A stretch of 5,352 nt of DNA, taken from NCBI GenBank assembly GCA_947311815.1, contig CAMZMA010000096.1, positions 1 through 5,352 of the forward strand, read 5' to 3'. This DNA is from an uncultured Flavobacteriaceae bacterium (GTDB lineage: Bacteria > Bacteroidota > Bacteroidia > Flavobacteriales > Flavobacteriaceae). The notes under the pieces are model-generated. The model had not been told where the DNA came from and did no database searches. It worked only from the letters and a program-made list of their open reading frames with translations. Positions 1-5,032 of the stretch are shown here, one piece after another (position 1 is the first letter of the stretch; the number at the start of each line of letters is the position of its first letter). Position numbers and translations under genes: made by a program.

Positions 1-367
1 CGTCTTCAAAAATAACGGTATCACCAGGTACAAAATCAAACTTGCTCCAGACTACTTTTGGTTGTTTGTTTTTTGTTTCTAGTTCTGCTGCTGATTTTTC
101 ATTGCTTGAAGCATTATCAGTTGCTTGATTTTTTTTACCTTTTCGAGTCTTTTTTTTCTTTTTACCTTTGCCATCTATAGCGTCTTCGGTTTTATCAAAA
201 CCTTTGTCTATGCCTTTATCTACACGTTTTTCGGCGCGTTTTTCGGCTTCACGTTTTATTTTTTCTTTAGCATGTTTTTGTAGCTTTTTAAAAAACTGTG
301 CTTCGGTGTTTTGTGGTACTAATAAAAATATAAAGAGTGCGGTTAGTATTTTTAGTATTGTTTTCAC
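1..367 (-). CDS. OmpA-family outer-membrane protein, N-terminal part (runs off left edge)
   Basis: The first 122 codons are present; the rest lies beyond base 1. A signal peptide covers residues 1-23 (hydrophobic 'ILTALFIFLLV', likely cleaved after TEA before QFF). A highly charged, probably helical region follows at about 25-65 (KEKIKREAEKRAEKRVDKG), then a lysine-rich stretch at about 67-80 (GKGKKKKKTRKGKKN) and a polar linker. The segment 'VVWSKFDFVPGDTVIFED' at 105-122 resembles the start of the conserved region in Bacteroidetes proteins that carry an OmpA peptidoglycan-binding domain at the C-terminus; that domain would be outside the window. The frame has no ATG between the upstream in-frame TAA and the signal peptide, so GTG at 365-367 is the chosen start. 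The likely location is the outer membrane or periplasm, with a structural or envelope-anchoring role. The family call rests on recognition of the N-terminal signature only. Confidence 0.72.
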   Translation of the reverse strand, partial: MKTILKILTALFIFLLVPQNTEAQFFKKLQKHAKEKIKREAEKRAEKRVDKGIDKGFDKTEDAIDGKGKKKKKTRKGKKNQATDNASSNEKSAAELETKNKQPKVVWSKFDFVPGDTVIFED

Positions 368-379
368 GTTGTAATTTTT

Positions 380-445
380 TTTGGGTTATTTGTATTGTAA
401 GCGTACCTAAGAGGTCTTTTTTAATAACCCAAATTAAAAGACCTC
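380..445 (-). promoter_or_regulatory. Interlocking inverted repeats, candidate H-type pseudoknot in the OmpA-family leader
   Basis: Two perfect inverted repeats interlock. Arm pair A is GAGGTCTTTT (411-420) with AAAAGACCTC (436-445), 10 bp. Arm pair B is TTTGGGTTATT (380-390) with AATAACCCAAA (423-433), 11 bp. Read as minus-strand RNA the order is A1, AA, B1, AA, A2, 20 nt, B2, then 12 nt to the GTG start of the OmpA-family gene. B1 fills the loop of hairpin A, which is the connectivity of an H-type pseudoknot. An outer 4-bp stem (405-408 with 448-451) extends A after a 2x2 internal loop. The T-runs face the loop rather than following the stem, so this is not a normal intrinsic terminator. 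A role in translation or RNA stability is inference. Confidence 0.5.
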
Positions 446-527
446 AAAGGTTACTTACTTGCAAGCTTGATAAATAGCTAGTGCTATATGTATGGGGGAC
501 GGATTATTTTATTTGTAGAAATACTGG

Positions 528-965
528 TTATAATGAAAATAAGATACCTGCAGAAATACCGATACCAGATCGTATGTACTTAAGTTCTGCATACAATTTC
601 ATAGATTCCGATAGTTTGTAAGTGCTACCTGCACCAAGGGTTAATCCTAAATCAGATCCACCTGTATAACCTGTTGTTGTAATCATATAATAATTTAAGC
701 CTACTAAAGGATAGATTACCATATCATCATTAGATTGAATATTATAATGTGCATCTACATTAAATTGAAAAGCTGAATAGCCCGCTGTGTTTAAAAAATA
801 ATTTATAGATGGCGAAACAGAAATTTGGTTTGCCACATTAAAATCTGCTTTTGCTTCAAGAGAAGTTCCGTTTCCAAAAGAAACACCTCCTCCAAAGGTT
901 GTTTGTGCTTTTGCTAATTGTATAGTTCCTATAACTAGAGCAATTACTAAAATAAGTTTTTTCAT
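528..965 (-). CDS. Small outer-membrane beta-barrel protein (about 8 strands)
   Basis: The 145-residue product has a clear signal peptide (MKKLILVIALVIGTIQLAKA, likely cleaved before Q21) and a mature part of about 125 residues. The mature part is rich in glycine, aromatics and alternating hydrophobic/polar stretches. Roughly eight candidate strands can be picked out (about 23-30, 36-42, 47-55, 65-75, 82-92, 104-116, 122-129, 134-144), the size of OmpX/OmpW-like barrels. The last residues are LFSL, not a terminal aromatic. The frame is open to an ATG at 1002-1004, but that start would overlap the preceding stop and place 13 polar residues before the signal peptide. The internal ATG at 963-965, with leader AAAACAAAATA, is preferred. 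It starts 28 nt after the lipoprotein gene ends, so the two are probably co-transcribed. The specific function is not recognised; transport, adhesion or a purely structural role are all possible. Confidence 0.75.
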   Translation of the reverse strand: MKKLILVIALVIGTIQLAKAQTTFGGGVSFGNGTSLEAKADFNVANQISVSPSINYFLNTAGYSAFQFNVDAHYNIQSNDDMVIYPLVGLNYYMITTTGYTGGSDLGLTLGAGSTYKLSESMKLYAELKYIRSGIGISAGILFSL

Positions 966-993
966 TATTTTGTTTTTTAAAGGTTTATGTATT

Positions 994-1311
994 TTAACAA
1001 GCATTGTTTAATGCAGTTTCTGTTTCTGTAATTGCATCTCTTAATGTTTGTAATTCTGATGCCTGAGTGCAGTCTAACATGCTTTTAAGTAAATCTATAT
1101 AATCATTTCCTGCGCTTTTAAGTGCGGCACAGTTTTCTGAACTAGCATTGGTGTAATATGCTTGATACGCATCACTATATGCACTGGCTACAAGTGTAAT
1201 GTTCTCTCCATCTACACAAGGGTTCTCATCTTTTTTGTTGCTAGAACAAGATGCTGTGAGTAAAAATAGAGCAGTTACTGTTAGTAAGGCAATTTTTTTA
1301 ATTGTTTTCAT
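994..1311 (-). CDS. Small cysteine-containing lipoprotein, function unknown
   Basis: The 105-residue product has a charged start (MKTIKK), a hydrophobic core (IALLTVTALFLL) and a lipobox-like LTASC, giving lipidation at C22. The -3 residue is T, looser than the classic L/V/I. After the cysteine come SSN then KKDEN; a lysine followed by acidic residues resembles the lipoprotein export signal described for Capnocytophaga and other Bacteroidetes, though displaced by a few positions, so surface exposure is possible but unproven. The mature part looks helical and has four more cysteines (C32, C61, C81 and the terminal C105), enough for two disulfides in the oxidising envelope. No catalytic motif is visible. 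The start at 1309-1311 has an A-rich leader (AAAACAAACCA). It is the first gene of a probable two-gene unit with the downstream beta-barrel gene, under the promoter region at 1342-1411. Confidence 0.8.
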   Translation of the reverse strand: MKTIKKIALLTVTALFLLTASCSSNKKDENPCVDGENITLVASAYSDAYQAYYTNASSENCAALKSAGNDYIDLLKSMLDCTQASELQTLRDAITETETALNNAC

Positions 1312-1341
1312 TGGTTTGTTTTTTTAAGATTAATAACAGCA

Positions 1342-1349
1342 CAAAATTA
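1342..1349 (-). promoter_or_regulatory. Candidate -7 box (TAATTTTG) for the lipoprotein/barrel pair
   Basis: On the minus strand TAATTTTG matches the Bacteroidetes -7 consensus TAnnTTTG exactly and ends 30 nt before the ATG at 1311, leaving a short leader after a start expected about 6 nt downstream. No TTG is found at the expected -33 distance, where a poly-T run lies instead. A weak -33 would fit a promoter that depends on an activator. The match is short and could arise by chance in AT-rich DNA. Confidence 0.4.
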
Positions 1350-1358
1350 CCATCAATT

Positions 1359-1369
1359 AAAAAAAAAAA
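1359..1369 (-). repeat. 11-bp homopolymer (T on the coding strand) in promoter spacer
   Basis: Eleven consecutive A bases on the plus strand lie between the half-site cluster (1384-1411) and the -7 box (1342-1349) of the lipoprotein/barrel pair. Tracts of this length can gain or lose bases by slipped-strand mispairing, which here would alter the spacing of upstream elements relative to the -7 box. Confidence 0.6.
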
Positions 1370-1383
1370 CGACCATCATTAAA

Positions 1384-1411
1384 GGTGATTTCTATCACCC
1401 AAAAGGGTGAT
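1384..1411. promoter_or_regulatory. Overlapping GGTGAT/ATCACC palindromes, candidate operator
   Basis: Three alternating half-sites form two overlapping palindromes: GGTGATTTCTATCACC (1384-1399, 6-bp arms) and ATCACCCAAAAGGGTGAT (1394-1411, 7-bp arms). Their centres are 11 bp apart, about one helical turn. On the minus strand AAATCACC also recurs as a direct repeat with a 22-bp period. The centres lie about 55-66 bp upstream of the start point implied by the -7 box at 1342-1349, a usual position for an activator. The neighbouring LuxR-type regulator is the obvious candidate ligand, by inference. Alternatively the second palindrome, followed on the plus strand by four more T, could act as a weak terminator of plus-strand (antisense) transcription. 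Confidence 0.5.
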
Positions 1412-1470
1412 TTTTACATAAAATCATCAATAAAATCAATAGAAATAAGAAAATTTTGTTTTTTTGAAGA

Positions 1471-1492
1471 AAAAAATTACGTAGTAATTTTT
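1471..1492 (-). terminator. Weak terminator-like hairpin at the stop of the LuxR-type gene
   Basis: On the minus strand AAAAATTAC, a TAC loop and GTAATTTTT form a 9-bp stem that runs into a T tract. The hairpin includes the TAA stop codon of the regulator gene (1477-1479). The stem is almost entirely A-T, so it would be weak, and read-through into the downstream lipoprotein gene is possible. Confidence 0.3.
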
Positions 1493-3066
1493 CGAATTGC
1501 TTGCACTCTGTTTTTTACATCTAATTTTGAGTAAATATGTGTAATATGAGTTTTTACGGTATTGCTAGATACAAACATTTTTTTAGCAATTTGAACATTG
1601 CTTAATCCTTTAGAAATATAAGTAAGCACTTCTATTTCTTTTTTAGAAAGCTCAAATTCGTTAAATTTTTGGTAAAATTGCTCAATAGAAAGAGTGCTGT
1701 TTCCAGATTTTTCATTCTTTAACTCAGTAATTTGAAGTAAATAATTTTGCAGTTCAGTATTTTTTTGCTCTAAAGCTAATTCTTTGTTTTTTCTTGATAA
1801 AATCAATGCAAAAACTAAAATACCTATCGTTATAAAACTAAATAAAATACTACCAATAAAACGCCAATAATTTTTTTTAGCATTCTCTTCGCTTTGTTCT
1901 TTTTCTGTTGCTAGACGTCTAATTTTTTGATCTTTTTTTAAGGTTTCATACGCTATTTGTGTACTTATAATACTTTTTTGCGATGTAATGTTAACAATAC
2001 TATCATGAAAAGAAAACGCTTGTTTTTGTGCTTTTAACGCTTCTTTGTAATTTTTAGTTTGCTCAAAATAACGGGTCAATGCTTTGTATCCTAAAGAAAT
2101 ATTTTCTTTAGATTTTATGCTTCTTGCTTTTTGTAAACCTTCTGTAATATTTTTGTACGCTTGTGTGAATTCTTTTAAAGCGAGTTGATTGATGCCTATA
2201 TTTATCAAAGCATTACTTAAATAACGCGTGTTTTTAAATTCTTTAAATTTTGGTAAAGATTTTTTATAATAATTAATAGAAGTCTTATAATTTCCTTGCT
2301 TTTGATGTAACAATCCAAACAAGGTATATTTTATAGCGGTACTTTCTTTTCGTGGTTTTTTTAGGGATAATTGTAGTGATTTATCAAAATAATAATACGC
2401 CGAATCATACATTTTTTTGTGTAAATAGACTTCACCAATATTTGCAAAACCATATTCTTGCCCTCGAAATCTATTTCTTTTTTTCTCTAATTTAAGACCT
2501 TTTTTAAAATAATATAAGGCTTTATCGTACTCTTCAATATTTAAAAACACATTTCCGATACCATTTATGGCAATAGAAATGCTTTTTTGGTTGCCTATTT
2601 TTTCAGACAATTTTAAAGCTTCAAAATAATATTTAAACGCTTCCTTTTCTAAATTTAATTTCCGATAAGTTACACCTAAATTATTTAAACATATAATTTT
2701 AGCCAAGGTATCTGTACTTTTGTTAAAATAAAACAACGCTCTTTTATGAAGTCTTATCGAAGCTCCATAATTTTGTTCGTATCGAGCGGTAAGCCCCATT
2801 CTATCATAAGAAGTTCCAATTCCTTTTATATAATAAATTGCTTTAGAAATTGACAAAGCTTTCTCTAAAATATCTTTTCTGATTTCTTTTTGTCGGATAG
2901 ATTGTTTGTATAACGCAATTAGACTATCTGCTTTTTTTGGGCTATCAGAACGGTTTTGTAACTGAGAATATAGACTATCTATGTTCACTGTTTTTTTTTG
3001 AGCAAAAACCGCCTTACCAAACAGCAATAGAAAAAGAACGAAAGTGGTTTTAAAAAGAGGTTTCAT
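1477..3066 (-). CDS. Membrane-anchored TPR sensor/LuxR-type transcriptional regulator
   Basis: The 529-residue product has a signal peptide (about 1-22, ending AVFAQ), then six to seven TPR-like helix pairs between about 85 and 355. Examples are 'NLGVTYRKLNLEKEAFKYYF' (from 129) and 'GNVFLNIEEYDKALYYFKKG' (171-190). A single membrane segment follows at about 400-423 (WRFIGSILFSFITIGILVFA), then a coiled-coil-like stretch at 425-452 and a C-terminal LuxR/GerE helix-turn-helix at about 470-529 (LSKKEIEVL, GLSNVQIAKKMFVSSNTVKT, KLDVKNRVQA). The inferred topology puts the TPRs in the periplasm and the DNA-binding domain in the cytoplasm. There is no receiver or kinase domain, so it resembles the Bacteroidetes one-component TPR-LuxR architecture, with signals presumably passing through the membrane helix. 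It is divergent from aspS and upstream on the same strand of the lipoprotein/barrel genes, its most likely local targets (inference). The start at 3064-3066 is directly preceded by AATAACCCAAA. The ligand is unknown. Confidence 0.88.
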   Translation of the reverse strand: MKPLFKTTFVLFLLLFGKAVFAQKKTVNIDSLYSQLQNRSDSPKKADSLIALYKQSIRQKEIRKDILEKALSISKAIYYIKGIGTSYDRMGLTARYEQNYGASIRLHKRALFYFNKSTDTLAKIICLNNLGVTYRKLNLEKEAFKYYFEALKLSEKIGNQKSISIAINGIGNVFLNIEEYDKALYYFKKGLKLEKKRNRFRGQEYGFANIGEVYLHKKMYDSAYYYFDKSLQLSLKKPRKESTAIKYTLFGLLHQKQGNYKTSINYYKKSLPKFKEFKNTRYLSNALINIGINQLALKEFTQAYKNITEGLQKARSIKSKENISLGYKALTRYFEQTKNYKEALKAQKQAFSFHDSIVNITSQKSIISTQIAYETLKKDQKIRRLATEKEQSEENAKKNYWRFIGSILFSFITIGILVFALILSRKNKELALEQKNTELQNYLLQITELKNEKSGNSTLSIEQFYQKFNEFELSKKEIEVLTYISKGLSNVQIAKKMFVSSNTVKTHITHIYSKLDVKNRVQAIRKITT

Positions 3067-3077
3067 TTTGGGTTATT
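3067..3077 (-). repeat. AATAACCCAAA leader motif abutting the regulator start codon
   Basis: On the minus strand this 11-mer sits directly before the ATG of the TPR-LuxR gene. It is identical to arm B2 (380-390) of the inverted repeat in the leader of the OmpA-family gene, 12 nt before that start. It could be a shared translation-initiation or regulatory element, or a chance match in A-rich leaders. Confidence 0.35.
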
Positions 3078-3131
3078 AACGGGTATGTAAAAATAAGACT
3101 TTTATGTTTTAATACACAAATGTTGTTCTTA

Positions 3132-3149
3132 TAATTTTGCTTAATTTTG
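3132..3149 (+). promoter_or_regulatory. Tandem TAATTTTG -7 boxes upstream of aspS
   Basis: Two copies of TAATTTTG (3132-3139 and 3142-3149) match the Bacteroidetes -7 consensus TAnnTTTG, 10 bp apart. The nearer copy ends 26 nt before the aspS ATG. A TTG at 3123-3125 could serve as the -33 element of the second copy, but the 16-bp spacer is slightly short against the usual 17-23. Two alternative start points are possible. Confidence 0.4.
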
Positions 3150-3175
3150 CATGATTAAATTTTCAAAGAAATAAC

Positions 3176-4930
3176 ATGTATAGAAGTCATTCTTGTGGCG
3201 AGTTAAGAGCGTCACACATCAATAAAGAAGTTACCCTTGCAGGATGGGTGCAAAAAACACGCGATAAAGGTTTTATGATTTGGGTAGATCTTCGCGACAG
3301 ATACGGCATTACCCAACTTATTTTTGATGAAGAACGCACCGAAAAAGTGTTGATGGAACAGGCCAAATCTTTAGGACGTGAGTTTGTTATTCAAGTGATA
3401 GGAACGGTGATAGAAAGAACGTCTAAAAACCCAAAAATGACCACTGGAGATGTAGAGGTTTTGGTGAGCAAATTAACCATTTTAAATAGCTCTTTAACAC
3501 CTCCTTTTACCATTGAAGATGATACTGATGGTGGCGAAGATTTACGTATGAAATACCGTTATTTAGACATTAGAAGAACTCCTGTGAGAGAAAATTTAAT
3601 TTTCCGTCATAAAGTAACTATGGAAGTTCGCAAATACTTGTCTAACGAAGGTTTTATTGAAGTAGAGACTCCGTATTTAATTAAATCAACTCCCGAAGGC
3701 GCACGAGATTTTGTAGTGCCAAGTAGAATGAATAAAGGCGAATTTTACGCCTTACCTCAAAGTCCGCAAACCTTTAAGCAATTACTGATGGTAGGTGGAA
3801 TGGATAAATATTTTCAGATTGTAAAATGTTTTAGAGACGAAGATTTACGTGCCGATAGACAACCAGAATTTACACAAATTGATTGTGAAATGGCGTTTAT
3901 AGAGCAAGAAGATATCCTCAATATTTTTGAAGGAATGACACGTCATTTACTCAAAGAAATTAACGGCGTAGAAATTGGCGAATTTCCAAGAATGTTATAT
4001 GATGATGCAATGCGTTTGTATGGAAACGACAAACCAGACATTCGTTTTGGTATGCAATTTGGCGAGTTAAATGACGTAACACAACACAAAGATTTTAAAG
4101 TTTTTAACGATGCCGAATTGGTGGTAGGAATTGCAGTTCCTGGTGGAAACGCCTATTCTCGTAAAGAAATAGACAAACTTATTAAATGGGTAAAACGTCC
4201 TCAAGTAGGTGCTTTAGGAATGATTTATGCACGTTGCAACGAAGACGGAAGTTACAAATCATCAGTAGATAAATTTTACGACCAAGAAGATTTGGCAAAA
4301 TGGGCCGAAAAAACCAATGCCAAAGCTGGCGATTTAATATGTGTTTTATCGGGCGAAACTAACAAAGTACGTGCGCAATTAAGTGCTTTACGTATGGAAT
4401 TAGCCGAAAGACTTGGCTTAAGAAATCCGAAAGTATTTGCACCTTTATGGGTCATCGATTTTCCGTTGTTAGAATTAGACGAAGAAACAGGTCATTACCA
4501 CGCAATGCATCATCCGTTTACATCGCCAAAACCTGGGCAAATGGAATTGTTAGACACCAACCCAGGAGAAGTAAAAGCAAACGCTTACGATTTGGTGCTA
4601 AACGGAAACGAAATTGGTGGCGGTTCTATAAGAATTCACGACAAAGCAACCCAAGCCATTATGCTAAAACACTTAGGGTTTTCTGATGAAGATGCCAAAG
4701 CACAATTCGGGTTTTTAATGGATGCTTTTGAGTACGGTGCGCCACCACACGGAGGTTTAGCCTTCGGATTGGATAGGTTGGTAGCTATTTTAGGCGGACA
4801 AGAAACCATTAGAGATTTCATAGCTTTTCCGAAAAATAATTCAGGTAGAGATGTAATGATTGATGCTCCTGCACCTATTGATGATGAACAGCTAAAAGAG
4901 TTGAGTATAACATTAGATAACAAAATTTAA
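3176..4930 (+). CDS. aspS: Aspartyl-tRNA synthetase
   Basis: This enzyme charges tRNA-Asp with aspartate using ATP, in the cytoplasm. The 584-residue length fits bacterial AspRS (about 590 in E. coli), and similarity runs end to end. The N-terminal OB-fold anticodon-binding domain covers about 1-110 (GWVQKTRDKG, DLRDRYGITQ). The class II catalytic core carries motif 1 around 158-178 (IEVETPYLIKSTPEGAR), motif 2 at 219-236 (FRDEDLRADRQPEFTQID) and motif 3 at 526-535 (GGLAFGLDRL). The bacterial GAD insertion lies at about 290-400, and 'APLWVIDFP' and 'AMHHPFTSPK' are typical bacterial AspRS segments. The start MYRSHSCGEL aligns with the start of E. coli AspRS, and the ATG follows an A-rich leader. 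Residue 31, a position linked to tRNA discrimination in some bacteria, is K. The gene is divergent from the TPR-LuxR regulator. No convincing intrinsic terminator was found in the 102 nt after it. Confidence 0.98.
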   Translation: MYRSHSCGELRASHINKEVTLAGWVQKTRDKGFMIWVDLRDRYGITQLIFDEERTEKVLMEQAKSLGREFVIQVIGTVIERTSKNPKMTTGDVEVLVSKLTILNSSLTPPFTIEDDTDGGEDLRMKYRYLDIRRTPVRENLIFRHKVTMEVRKYLSNEGFIEVETPYLIKSTPEGARDFVVPSRMNKGEFYALPQSPQTFKQLLMVGGMDKYFQIVKCFRDEDLRADRQPEFTQIDCEMAFIEQEDILNIFEGMTRHLLKEINGVEIGEFPRMLYDDAMRLYGNDKPDIRFGMQFGELNDVTQHKDFKVFNDAELVVGIAVPGGNAYSRKEIDKLIKWVKRPQVGALGMIYARCNEDGSYKSSVDKFYDQEDLAKWAEKTNAKAGDLICVLSGETNKVRAQLSALRMELAERLGLRNPKVFAPLWVIDFPLLELDEETGHYHAMHHPFTSPKPGQMELLDTNPGEVKANAYDLVLNGNEIGGGSIRIHDKATQAIMLKHLGFSDEDAKAQFGFLMDAFEYGAPPHGGLAFGLDRLVAILGGQETIRDFIAFPKNNSGRDVMIDAPAPIDDEQLKELSITLDNKI

Positions 4931-5005
4931 AAAACAATTATTTTAAAATGTTCATTATTTTTTAATAACTCAAAAAAACTACAATAATCATAACTATTTT
5001 TTTTG

Positions 5006-5013
5006 TAAATTTG
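5006..5013 (+). promoter_or_regulatory. Candidate -7 box (TAAATTTG) for the gene at 5033
   Basis: TAAATTTG matches TAnnTTTG exactly and ends 19 nt before the proposed TTG start, implying a leader of about 13 nt. No TTG lies at the expected -33 distance, so support is limited. Confidence 0.35.
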
Positions 5014-5032
5014 AACAAAACCAAAATTGATT

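Noticed and set aside
168..374. 68-residue plus-strand open frame rich in serine, phenylalanine and alanine
   Set aside because: It is antisense to the OmpA-family gene, whose minus-strand frame has a signal peptide and a recognisable family signature; the plus-strand product is a shadow of lysine- and glutamate-rich codons.
405..451. Inverted repeat read as an intrinsic terminator for the barrel gene
   Set aside because: The T/A runs are on the loop side of the stem and no T tract follows the second arm on the minus strand, so it lacks terminator form; a leader RNA structure fits better.
474..487. Small palindrome ATAGC-TAGT-GCTAT between the barrel gene and the OmpA-family gene
   Set aside because: The 5-bp stem has no T tract and is not repeated elsewhere in the window; it is too weak to call.
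966..1004. Upstream ATG extension of the small beta-barrel gene (13 extra residues)
   Set aside because: It would overlap the stop of the lipoprotein gene and put polar residues before a complete signal peptide; the internal ATG at 963-965 has a better leader.
3117..3124. Possible -7 box for the TPR-LuxR gene (AACATTTG on the minus strand)
   Set aside because: It has one mismatch to TAnnTTTG and no TTG at the -33 distance, so the promoter of this gene remains unassigned.
4447..4686. 79-residue plus-strand open frame inside aspS
   Set aside because: It lies out of frame inside a fully conserved aspS, including conserved catalytic-domain segments, and its arginine-rich product has no recognisable features.
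4636..4923. 95-residue minus-strand open frame opposite the end of aspS
   Set aside because: Antisense to the conserved motif 3 region of aspS; no signal, leader or domain supports it.
4931..5005. Possible terminator after aspS (TTATT, four T, AATAA at 4955-4968)
   Set aside because: The stem is only 5 A-T pairs and is followed by no T tract; short AT palindromes are expected by chance in this composition.
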